Part shown: positions 11,542 through 22,000 of the stretch, piece after piece | Position numbering within the stretch: position 1 is the first letter of the stretch | How the letters are laid out: the number at the start of each line of letters is the position of its first letter | From: Cercis canadensis | Taxonomy: Eukaryota; Streptophyta; Magnoliopsida; Fabales; Fabaceae | DNA: 64,000 nt | Direction of reading: 5' to 3' | Assembly: GCA_003255065.1 (NCBI GenBank) | Contig: QAOA01008735.1 | Span: 1 to 64,000, forward strand | Notes under the pieces: generated by a model | The model's input: only the letters and a program-made list of their open reading frames with translations | What the model was told of the DNA's origin: nothing | The model's database searches: none | Program-made: the position numbers and the translations under genes

Positions 11542-14003
11542 GNCTATTAAGATTGATCTTGAGAAGGCGTATGATAGGATCAAGTGGGATTTTGTGAAGA
11601 AAACCTTGGAGGATGTGGGTTTAGATAAACATATGGTTGATATTATCTGGCATTGTATCTCCAGTTCTTCTATGAATGTGTTATGGAATGGTTCTGCTAC
11701 TGAGGAGTTTAAACCTTCCCGGGGCATTCGTCAAGGGGATCTTTTATCCCCATATCTTTTTGTTCTTTGCATGGAAAAGTTTTCGCATTTGATTTCTGCT
11801 GCAGTGAGGGAGGGACTTTGGAAACCTATCTCCCTTGTCCGAAATGGTCATCTCTTATCTCATCTTTGTTTTGCTGACGATCTGTTTCTTTTTGCTGAAG
11901 CCTCCTTGGATCAGGTGGGAGTCATTAAATCTTGTCTGGATCTTTTTTGTTCAAGTTCTGGCCAGAAAGTAAGTGCAGATAAGACCAGAATTTTTTTCTC
12001 AAAAAATGTTCACCATGTTCGTATGGAAGAGATCTCTCAAGGCCTTGGGTTCTCTGCCACTAGTGATTTGGGGAAGTACCTTGGGGTCCCTCTCCTTCAC
12101 AAAAGGGTCATGAAGAGGACCTTTAGCTATGTTACAGAGAAGGTGATGGGGAAGCTCAGCAATTGGAAGGTCAATTCGCTTTCTCTGGCTGGCAGGGTCA
12201 CACTTTCCCATTCAGTGCTCTCGGCCATTCCTTCCTATGCTATGCAATCTAATTGGCTCCCAGCTGGTACCTGTGAGGAAGTGGATAAGTATAGTCGCAG
12301 TTTCCTGTGGGGTTCAGACAATGAGCGTAGGAAGACTCATCTTTTGCAGTGGGATAAAGTTTGCCAACCTAAGAATTATGGAGGCTTAGGGTTGAGGTAT
12401 ACCAAGCAGGTCAATGCTGCTTTCATGATGAAAGTTGGATGGGGGTTAATTAATAAAAGAGATGATCTTTGGGTAAAGGTCCTGAGGAGTAAATATGCTT
12501 GTGGGAACGATACTATTCCTTCTATCCGTCGTCGAACGGAGCAGTCTAACCTTTGGAGTGGAGTTTCTAAGGTGTGGCATCATGTGGAAAAGAATCTTAT
12601 ATGGAGATTGGGCAATGGTGACAGTGTGAAGTTCTGGAGTGATCCCTGGGTCGATGGAGTTCCGTCTCTTTTAGCAGAAGCTCTGGTTCCTCTGGATATA
12701 ACAGAGCTCGAGGTTCCTGTTTCTCACTTTGTTTCAGCTTGTGGGGAGTGGGACTGGAGTGTTTTACGTCCCTTGCTAACTCCTCAAGTGTGTTGTCGCA
12801 TCGCTAGTATTAAACCTCCGTCTGTGCATGCAGGAAGAGATGTTCCAGCGTGGGGTCCTTCACATGATGGAGAGTTCTCTGTTAAATCAGCTTATAGCTC
12901 TCTAGTTGATACGGTGGGTCAGGGGTCTCATGTGGTTTTTAAAAAACTTTGGAAGTGGGAAGGCCCTCAACGTATTAGAACCTTCTTGTGGCTGGCTGCT
13001 CATAATAGTCTTCTCACTAATGGTACTAGATTCTCTAGGCACATGTCTGTTTCCCCGGTGTGTGCTCGTTGTGGGAAGGCAGAGGAAACCGTCATTCATG
13101 CTATCCGAGACTGTGAAAAAGTGAGTCAAATCTGGTATAGACTAGTGCACAATAAGTTTTGGATGGAGTTCTTCTCCCTTGGAGTCCAGGACTGGGTGGA
13201 TGGCAACCTCAAGGAGCAGTGGGGTTGCAGTGAGGCTGCTTGGTCTACTATTTTTGGTATAACAGCCCATGCGATATGGCAAAATAAAAATGAATTTCTT
13301 TTTGCAGATGGAAACCCAGATACCAGCGACTTGGTGTTTCGGGTTTGGCAGCGTTTTAGAGAGTTTAGAGAGTGTCAAGGAGGGCAGAAGGATCTTTTGC
13401 TTCCTGCAGAGGCCACTAAGATCTTGGTAGGCTGGACTTTCCCTTCTGTTGGGTGGTGTAAGGTCAACACAGATGGGTCTGTTAAGATGGCTTCAGCGGC
13501 TGCCGCGTGTGGTGGTCTTCTTCGAGATGATGCAGGTTCGTTCATGGCAGGTTTTATGGCTAACCTTGGCCACTGTTCTATTACCCACGCAGAGCTATGG
13601 GGAGTGTTGCATGGCTTACGGTTAGCTTGGAATGTGGGAGTGAAGAAGGTGTTGCTTGAAACAGATTCTATGGCTGCTATCCAACTTATTAATAATGTCT
13701 GCAATAGGAACCATCCTTGCCATGCTCAGCTGGAGGAAATTCGAGGCTGGCTGGGGCGGGACTGGGAGATTCACATATGTCACTGTTATAGGGAAGGAAA
13801 CCATTGTGCTGATAAGCTTGCGAATGAGGGCCATAAAGGTGATTTTGGGGTTCTTTCTTTCTATCAGCCTCACCCTTGCCTTCGGGAGGTGTTGAGAGAG
13901 GACTTTATGGGGGTGGCTCGTGAGAGAGCAGTGTTTTCTGTTAACTAGTTTTTTTTCTTTGGGTTTGGGTGCTTTGCACCCCGTAGCTTACCAAAAAAAA
14001 AAA
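11542..14003 (+). mobile_element. 5'-truncated LINE (plant L1 type) with poly-A tail
   Basis: The element runs from about the single N at 11542 to the A-run at 13993-14003. It keeps the second half of ORF2, a short 3' UTR (13949-13992) and the poly-A tail. The endonuclease and the first part of the reverse transcriptase are missing. This is the usual result of incomplete target-primed reverse transcription, though the N at the junction may instead mark an assembly join. No clear target-site duplication was found. The long open frame suggests a recent insertion. Confidence 0.85.
11543..13948 (+). CDS. LINE ORF2 fragment: reverse transcriptase, zinc-binding RT domain and RNase H
   Basis: A single open frame of about 800 codons has no stop or frameshift. 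The partial reverse transcriptase starts at IKIDLEKAYDRIKWDF. It has the GIRQGDLLSPYLF motif near residue 70 and the catalytic box CFADDLFLF near residues 118-126 (counted from the Met at 11516). The zf-RVT type domain follows, with FSVKSAYSSLV and a Cys pair in VCARCGKAEE. A C-terminal RNase H domain has VNTDGS, AELWGVLHGL, LETDS and REGNHCADKLA, which supply the usual D-E-D-D acidic set. Plant L1 elements are known to carry such an extra RNase H. Transposition in cis is not expected because the endonuclease is absent. Codon 10 contains the ambiguous base N. Confidence 0.9.
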   Translation, partial: XIKIDLEKAYDRIKWDFVKKTLEDVGLDKHMVDIIWHCISSSSMNVLWNGSATEEFKPSRGIRQGDLLSPYLFVLCMEKFSHLISAAVREGLWKPISLVRNGHLLSHLCFADDLFLFAEASLDQVGVIKSCLDLFCSSSGQKVSADKTRIFFSKNVHHVRMEEISQGLGFSATSDLGKYLGVPLLHKRVMKRTFSYVTEKVMGKLSNWKVNSLSLAGRVTLSHSVLSAIPSYAMQSNWLPAGTCEEVDKYSRSFLWGSDNERRKTHLLQWDKVCQPKNYGGLGLRYTKQVNAAFMMKVGWGLINKRDDLWVKVLRSKYACGNDTIPSIRRRTEQSNLWSGVSKVWHHVEKNLIWRLGNGDSVKFWSDPWVDGVPSLLAEALVPLDITELEVPVSHFVSACGEWDWSVLRPLLTPQVCCRIASIKPPSVHAGRDVPAWGPSHDGEFSVKSAYSSLVDTVGQGSHVVFKKLWKWEGPQRIRTFLWLAAHNSLLTNGTRFSRHMSVSPVCARCGKAEETVIHAIRDCEKVSQIWYRLVHNKFWMEFFSLGVQDWVDGNLKEQWGCSEAAWSTIFGITAHAIWQNKNEFLFADGNPDTSDLVFRVWQRFREFRECQGGQKDLLLPAEATKILVGWTFPSVGWCKVNTDGSVKMASAAAACGGLLRDDAGSFMAGFMANLGHCSITHAELWGVLHGLRLAWNVGVKKVLLETDSMAAIQLINNVCNRNHPCHAQLEEIRGWLGRDWEIHICHCYREGNHCADKLANEGHKGDFGVLSFYQPHPCLREVLREDFMGVARERAVFSVN

Positions 14004-15297
14004 GAATATCAAGAGTATAAATGCATTTCCTTTTCTGACAAAATTTCTCAGAAGAACCTCAGGACCAGAATGTTGACACTTAGGGAAAGGATGTAAAAGC
14101 GATCAACTGGATTATGTACAACTGTAAATTTAATTTAATTTTGATCTACTCATAATTTTATTTTTTTTAAAAAAAAGAAACCTTCATACATAAATAATGT
14201 GACACTTTTAGGATAGATCAAATTTAAACCCTTCAGACAATCTTTCTTTCTTTCCAGCCGGTAAGAGAAGCTGATTTCGTTTTTCTAATCTTAATGGTTT
14301 TGCTTCGGATCAGACGGTCTACTCCAGGTAAGGTCTGCTGTTTGGCCCAAGAAAAACGATTCGGGTATTGCTCTCCCCACTTAAACAATTTTTTTTTAAT
14401 CAATGGAAGATTTACAGAATTCTCCCAAGAGGAGTATCATTGATGTCCAACATGGAAATTTTATAACTAAAAAGAAAGAACAAATAGAGGGGACGAAAGA
14501 AATGGCTACCACCATACCAGAAAAAAGTGCAGTAACAGTGGGGCACAAAACTAATATCATTATAATTTCAGAATTCATGGGCTTGTGCGGCAGTGTAGTT
14601 TCCCACTGAGCCACAGCACTAATGGAGAATCAGCTTACCAGAGTCGATTAAACCTTTTTTTTTTCTGGTTAGTCCATAGACATCGTTATCAATAAGCATT
14701 GGCGGAGTCCATAACGGATTTACAGAAGCTGGTAAAGTAGATAAAACAAACATCAATTATGTCTCAAAGAATAAAGCAATGAGGGGACAATTTTGAAAAT
14801 TCAATTAGCATGCACGTGAAATAATAGGTAATCTTTTGTAGGGTTTTTTTGTTGGGGGAAGGGGGGGGGGGGGGGGGNNNNNNNNNNNNNNNNNNNNNNN
14901 NNNNNNNNNNNNNNNNNNNNNNNNNNNNNNNNNNNNNNNNNNNNNNNNNNNNNNNNNNNNNNNNGGGGGGGGGGGCGCGGGGGGTGGTGGTCAACTACAA
15001 TACAACAGATACTATAAACCTACTGTATAACATAGCTTACATGCCATGATTTCTTCTGTTTAACTTCATCGAGGAAATGTAGCATAATTTGTGGTTAAAT
15101 ATTTAAAGTAAAAGCTTAAACAAATATTTTTCTCTTCATTTATTAAGAATGCATCAATCATCATTTTGTTGGGGGAAGAAAGGGGGAAGGAGGGAGCATT
15201 TGCCGGCTCTCTATGCCTTTTGGCTCCACCAAAAACATATCTAGAAAGCTTACCATAAAAAAAGTCGGTGCTGCTAAATCAAGAATCAGATGACTGT
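14004..15297. other. Intergenic region 3' of heme oxygenase 2, with assembly gap
   Basis: No gene is recognised. It contains poly-A/T tracts and the N gap flanked by poly-G (14860-14975). A short frame at 14403-14609 is open on both strands but has no family signature. Confidence 0.45.
14860..14975. other. Assembly gap (87 N) bounded by poly-G on both sides
   Basis: A G-run enters the gap (about 14860-14877), followed by N from 14878 to 14964, then a further G-run and a G-rich phrase (14965-14992). The gap probably marks a homopolymer or G-quadruplex that could not be sequenced through. Open frames across it are artefacts. Confidence 0.9.
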
Positions 15298-17935
15298 TTA
15301 TAAGATGATCAGGCGAACAATCTGTCCCAAAAATCGGAACGACTTTGTTGCTTCTCTTAAGCATCTATTTTTTTCATCTCGAGACCAATGCTGCATCAAC
15401 AAGAATGACAACATTCAATAGATGTTAAGAATGGCAATCTGAGTATGAGACAAAAGCCATATTAAGGGAATTCTTATGCATCAACCTCTCCAAGCATGTT
15501 GAGCTTCTCACGAACACCTTTCAGCAACTGTGGCACATCTCCTTCCCAACTGTAAAACTCCAGCTCCTTCCCTTCCAGAAGCTTTTCACAAACCTAAAAG
15601 TAACACCGGTGGAACGTAAGCTTAAAAGATGATTAAGGGAAATTCTTATAATCTCACAGCATATGAATAAAGGGAGGATGAGGAACTCCTTAAAGGAAAC
15701 AGATAATTGATTCTGAATCTCAATTGACTGCAGGATTTTGACACCCATTACATTGGAATATAAAATATGTATTCATGAGTGCATGAGTGCATATAGGTCA
15801 ATATGCAGATCTGTGAATACAAACACCTGTATACTGCATACATTCCGACATCTATAATGATCAAATCCCATTAGTTGTCCAAAGCTTGTTTTAGAGATGT
15901 TGGTTTTGTCTTTTAAGTCAATCTATCTTTCAAATATCTGCCGTAATTAAAGGGACAAAGCCCTATTTATTTTCCACACCACATTCTAGATAGGTCCCTG
16001 ATATTTATGGCATTTTGTTCCAACATCTCTTTTAAGCATCATTTCTTAGCAATCAAATGAATCTTCAAATACCTACCTAACACTTGTAATCAGAATCTTC
16101 CTTTTCCAGTTTCTGTTGATTCATTTCAAGTCTCTAAAGCAAACCTTAAGGCTGGCAGTTCCCCAGTATAAAGAAACCGGAAAAAGATGAAGAAAATGCA
16201 ATCTTTAGTTACGATTTGACTACATTATCCAGAAGTCACTTCCAACAGCTATTTATCCTAAAGGAACTAAATATGTTGATAATCAAGTGCATCTATATAT
16301 TTCAAGACTAGCCATTCCTAATTAGTTGCATAGGACGAAGGGTCAAGTTTTATAGAAAGTAATGATACATAACCAGTGTCAAGCTATTTTGCTTCCTACC
16401 CAAAACCCCCAAACCCAAACAGAAAAGTTTGAAAAGCCTATTGTCAAGAAGAAAGGGGACTTAGAGACAAGTAGTCCAGACTAAAAATAACGTTTTTCAG
16501 TCCGCCCTACAGACATCATGTTCCTGTGAAAATTGGTAGTTACAAGTTTATTGAGTAACAAGTTCATATGCTTTTTTAAAGCTTAACATATCTAAGTTCC
16601 TATATGGTCTACGTATAAAATCCTAAAGGGATCATCTCCAGAAGCTCAAAGATTCAGAAAAAAATGACATAAATTTACACACTAAACTTCACAAATTATC
16701 ACATTGCCAAAACTGGGGAAACAGTAAAATCTCATACGAACCTTCCTTGATATCACTTGACCACCGGCTATATGTGAAAAATATATATTGTAGAAATGGC
16801 ATAGAAATAATGGTGCGCTTCTCTCGGAAAGTTCCTCCAAATACTTGGCATAAGACAGTCCTGGAGAGCTGGGATTGGGAATCACAAAACCCAGTTGGTT
16901 AAGCCATTCCAGATCTTTTGAATAGCTTTCTGATCGTTCCAACCCAGTTTTCCTAAAGTAGGCATCTGATATACATGAAGAACAGGCTTCCATGAGGTTT
17001 AGAAACACACCAGAAAAAAAAAAAAAAAAAAAATCTCATTAGTAGTGATTACGGTTTCGTTTATAAACTAGTCTAGAAGAACAGAGGTTCCCTAGGACAA
17101 CTGAGGCAAACAAAAACTAACAGAAAGAATTCATCGCCGTAATACCACAAAAATAGGCGAATTAAGGCACGGAGCCACCACGCAGGAAGGCGCGAGGAAA
17201 GAGGTAATAAAAAGCACATACAGAAAAAAATTGGATCAGACAAGAAATTGAAAAGGTGAAAAATCTATTCTGAACAAAGGTTAGAAATCTGTATTGAGTT
17301 GTAAGTTGTAACTTACAAGAAACATCGCTGGATTCATCGACTATCCGTTCGACGGTGCTGAAAACGAGCTTACTATCAACCATGTACTTGAGGAACCCTT
17401 CCATGTTGGGCTGCCACGTGTATCCTTCACCCCTCTTATCATCTAAGTTGCTATTTTCTTCCTCTTTTCGTTCTTCAACGTCGCTGTTGTCAGAAGTATC
17501 GCTGAATTTTCTATCCTCACGGTATTTCTTGCCATTAATGTTACGAAGTCTCATGGCGACGAACCTCATCTCTTCAGCGATTCCTGTGCTCTCTCCTGGA
17601 TATTCTTTTCTGTACCTTTTTCTCTTCTTCAGTACTGGAGGAGCATTAGTAACTGAAATTATAGGCGACGGCGAAGAAGTACTAGGCACAGACGAAGCAG
17701 TGGAAGTAGAATCAGAGCAGCAGAAAATTAATGTTTGAACATTCCTCTTCTTCCTCGTTGTAGTTGAAATTGTGCATGGCTTCAATGCGATAAAATTAGC
17801 CACTGGGAACGAAAAATGTACAAGACGTTGCCGCATGGGTTTCGCCGTCAGCAACATCGCTGCAGCCTGCACAAATCGGCGAGCTACACTGCTACTGCGT
17901 GCTAATGCTTGAGTGCTTGCGTCACTTAAACACAA
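15298..17935 (-). CDS. HO2: Heme oxygenase 2, probably catalytically inactive, plastid
   Basis: There are four exons: 17935-17317, 16965-16742, 15593-15486 and 15390-15298, giving about 347 aa with GT-AG introns. Signature stretches are EYPGESTGIAEEMRFVAM, TWQPNMEGFLKYMVDSKL, LFLCHFYNIYFSHIAGGQ and the C terminus FRFLGQIVRLIIL. The N terminus is Ser/Thr-rich and basic, as in plastid transit peptides. An acidic insert (DTSDNSDVEERKEEE) follows, which is typical of plant HO2 and absent from HO1. Plant HO1 has a heme-ligand His in the segment MRLH. Here the same place is Arg131 (MRLRN), the known HO2 replacement, so the protein is not expected to open heme. HO2 affects phytochrome-related development by an unclear route. 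The start is uncertain: Met28 (ATG at 17854) is an alternative to Met1. Confidence 0.9.
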
Positions 17936-19093
17936 AAAAAGAAAATGAGAAAGAGGAGGAAAGAAAGAAAGCCCATTGGGATACCTTATTCATGCCCCAA
18001 TTTATAGACTTTAAATAAAGTCGGGCTGAGATTACGGCCCTAATTTATGGGCTTTGAGATCAGGCTCCAACAGAAGGGTACCTTAAAAAATTGAGATTCT
18101 GTGCAGAAGAATAAACTTCCAAATTAAGATCCTCTACGTATTATTTTTTTTTGGCCATGAAGATCCTCTACGTTTATTTACTGGCCATGAGATTCTGTTG
18201 CGGAAAAAGAAACTTCCAAATTAATAACGAATTTGCGACTTACAAGTTTTTTTATGTTTTTTTTTTTTCCGGTCATGCTGACTTCCGAGTTTTAATGACA
18301 TTGTTATCATTTCTCTTTTCTAAGTTATTCTTAAATTCTATTGTACCCTACTTTTCATTTTATAGATAACATGAACACCTAACATCAGAAATTAACAAAA
18401 GCAATCTCCAAGTTATTATTTTAGGGAGAGAATAGGAGTCATTGTAGTACAGTTTTGCAAATTGTTAGGGATACAGTTTGAAAGAAAAATTTCCATGATA
18501 ATAATAAATGTCTGGAAAACATCGTCTAAATTATTTTACACATTTACTTTACACTTATAAAATTGCAACAAAACAGAATCTCACAATAGTCTCTTACATT
18601 TGAATTGTTATGAAGTAGAACCCTCAACCCGTACCTCCAAATACTAACCGAATTATGACTTTGAAGTACAATCAAGAAAAAAAGGATGCAGAAACTAGGA
18701 GATATAAATACACATACTGTTTTACAATTCTGTTTCCTATTCTGTACAAGGGACATTTAATACCCGCAAAGGTAAGCTCACTACAACGTATAAAAGGGCT
18801 TAATGAAAAAATGGTGAGGCACGGAAAATGTACAAGTTAGGCAAGCCATAATCTAATAGAAGACCTGCACTAAATCAGTTGACGCTATCTTACCAGAACT
18901 ACAGCATCAGCGCACACTAACACCTGGAAGCTTCACCACAGATGATAGCATTTTTTTATTATTACATCAAGCTATCAAGTTGGAATCACAAGATACACGA
19001 TGCTTTCTGTGCATGTGACAGTTGAAAACTAAGCCCGAACTCCTCTTGTAGAAGTATTTACATTACATCCCGCTCCAGCAGAAACATCTCAGG
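17936..19093. other. Intergenic between HO2 and the SERAC1-like gene
   Basis: This holds the HO2 promoter side (17.94-18.1 kb) and the 3' flank of the SERAC1-like gene. The short phrases atcctctacgt and aaacttccaaatta each occur twice near 18110-18230. No further gene was found. Confidence 0.45.
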
Positions 19094-22000
19094 TCAGGTA
19101 TAATAAGATTTTAATTTCCGTAAGAACTCTAATGTCTCCGTATAAGAAGGGTCTAAGCGGCTCAGTGGTTTGCAAGAATTTATATGATCTGTTGAATCCA
19201 ATACCTGTTCAAAAGGAAAGGAAAGGATCACCTAAAATATTCTTACCATTGCAGCCAAGTTATAAAAATACTCGAAAAGAAAAATTATATATGCAAATGC
19301 AAATCCAGTCTCAAAAAACAAAAAGGTATTGAAGTCTATCAACTTGCTTCAATCATGGATAACGGTAGATCATGTTAACTTCACCACTCCATACGTTACA
19401 TGTGCTACTGAAAAATTGGACATGAAGATGAAAGTTGCCAAACAATATAGAAGAAACAATTAAAAAAAGTAATGAAACAGAGACAGTTTCCATGGAGTCC
19501 TGCTCTCTTCTGATGGCTGTTAACAACTTATGTGCATTACGCAGACAAGCCCAGCCCAGAAAAGTGGTGTGCATATGACTGGCATACAAACAATTAAGAT
19601 GGAGAGAAATGGTGTTTGCATACCTAATGTCAAGGGATAGAAAATCTGAACCGTATAAAACAAGTTCAAGAGAATTTAGTGTGGGTCCAGCTAAATCTAC
19701 AGGTGTGCAGCTAAAATTGCTCTAAGATGAAAGTGGACAGCCATGCGGTAAACACTAAACAGTGTGCAACCAGAAATCATTTCACAAAAGTCTTTCAAGC
19801 AGGTTAAGTTGAGAAAAAAGCACAGGGTCAATTCAACTATCAAAGTTATGGAAATGAAATTGATGAACTATTGAGGCATTGTCGCAATGACACTAAAGTG
19901 GGAATGCCATCAACTCCTATGTATTTTTTTAGAAGGAGAAAGAAAGGAACTTGTTTTGACAGATTTTCCTTTCTCTTGCCAAGTAAGATATGATTTTACT
20001 ATATACTTACAACCAATTCACCAAATCCAGGATATGCTGATTCAATTGGTACAATTTCCATTCGAAAGGCCCATCCACCATAGCCTTCAACTATTGGAGT
20101 TACCTTGGTCTGCAAAAAAGTCACTGGCTACTCATACTCATGAAAAGACGCAGGCAACAACACTAATTAAAAACTCAACTGTTGACTACCTCACAGAAGC
20201 TGAGAACATCAAGCATCCCTTTCTTATGAAAGTGACGGATAAAGTCATTGAGCTCAATTAATCTCGTAGACCCACTTCTTAGCTCTCCTATCTACCAAAA
20301 ACAAAGGACTACTTGTTAAAAACCCCCTTCAAAAGCAATTATTGGAATAGAAATTAAATTGTAAAATCAACATCTGATGTTGAATAACAGCTGTTAACTC
20401 AAGAGTTCAGATACTAACTGTTGGAGCAGGACGAAGCACAAGGCCCATTCGCCAGGGCATATCTGCAAGTTTGCTACCAAAGTGTGGGCAGCTATAGAAC
20501 ACCTGAAACCAAAATAAAGCATCAGAACAATAAATAACCTGCAAGATTTTCTTAAAAAACTGAGCAAAAAGCATATGTTTAATGGAGGAGTCAAGACTTA
20601 CAATTCCTATGGTATTATTCACAAGGTTTTCAAAACTTTCTTCCTTTGCCTTATACAGCATCTGCTTGACAACCAGGCCCCCCATACTGCAAAACAATAG
20701 GAATGAAACTATTGTAGAGCATATATATATATATATGGAATGGAAATGCTGTTTTGATAGAAACAGATAACTAGGTGCTCAAAAGCTTTCATAGGTGCAA
20801 TTTTTTTAGAAATATCATAACAAATAATCTTTTGTCCAGAAGGACTTCTATGGAGGAAGTCTATAATTAGACAGAAGTAAAAATAGTGGCAGCAAGGACA
20901 TATTCTGATAATTGCATTAACAAGCCTTGACACCAAATATTTTGGGTTGGGTACATGAAGCCAACCAAAGAATAATCAAGGTCCTCCACATGCATTCCCT
21001 GAAGCAATTCTATGTATTTTCAATTGATTAAAACCCAAAAAAAAAAGAAGCTATTTAACAATCAATAAATTATCCTATGGAGCATCAGTCACTTGTGTGA
21101 GCAAAAGATAAATCACAATCATGAAATACAACAAAGTAAACCAATAAGTGCAGAGAAGACCAAAGAACTAGCGCACGCATGTCATGTAATAACTCCCAGG
21201 CAAACATACTAACCTGTGAGTCACAAAAACAACAGGTCGATTCCCAATTCCTGCAGCAACAAGCTTCTCCAATAGCATAGAGCTAACTTCCTGCAAATTT
21301 CACAAAGCAGAAGGTAAACAAGTATGTTTGTAGCAATCAATGCAACAAACAGGTGTAATCGTGGCTAATGTAGGAGAGATCAGGAAAACCCACTACAATG
21401 CATATGTGACGGGTGGAAGTTTGGGGAATAAAGGATTTTCAGGTTGTAGTTGTAGTAAAAGGAGTTTATGCCTAAAGCTGGATTAGGATTAAGTTAGAAA
21501 GAGTAATAATGGCAAAGTGTGGCTAGGTTAGAGAAATTAGCAGCAGAAGTAGTGTGCATAAGGGTTTAGATTGTAAATTTATTGTTCCATGAGGTAAAAG
21601 GTAAGAAAAGCACAAGGGCTTTTAATGGGCGAAAGGATAAGTATTGTTAGGCAGGTGTTAGGCTTTTAATGCCTGACTGCAAAATTATATTTTTAAACAA
21701 TAACACTCAATTGAACCACTGAATTATTGGAGTGATGACCAATGACTCAATTGACATGGCTCTGAGACTAAGACTTATCCAAACAAACCGTGGCAACCGC
21801 AACAATGGTAGATCCCACTTAAAGGTCCTTGATTCTGGATGGTGAATATGCTAAAATAATTAATGAAATTATTATACAAGACAAATTATCTACACAATCC
21901 TTCACCTAAATCTGTCTCACTTGAAAAAGATTTCACTCAAGCACAGGTTTTATGAGTGCTAACAGTGACCAGAATTCTCAGAATTTTAGGGGGAAGTCAT

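Noticed and set aside
11999-13895. Several antisense and out-of-frame open frames inside the LINE
   Set aside because: They are shadows of the long ORF2 frame, with no domains of their own.
14764-15049. Open frames with poly-Pro or poly-Gly and unknown residues on both strands
   Set aside because: They run across the N gap and G-runs, so they are artefacts.
17355-17738. Plus-strand frame of 127 codons opposite HO2 exon 1
   Set aside because: Antisense shadow of a well-supported HO2 exon, with no recognisable domain.
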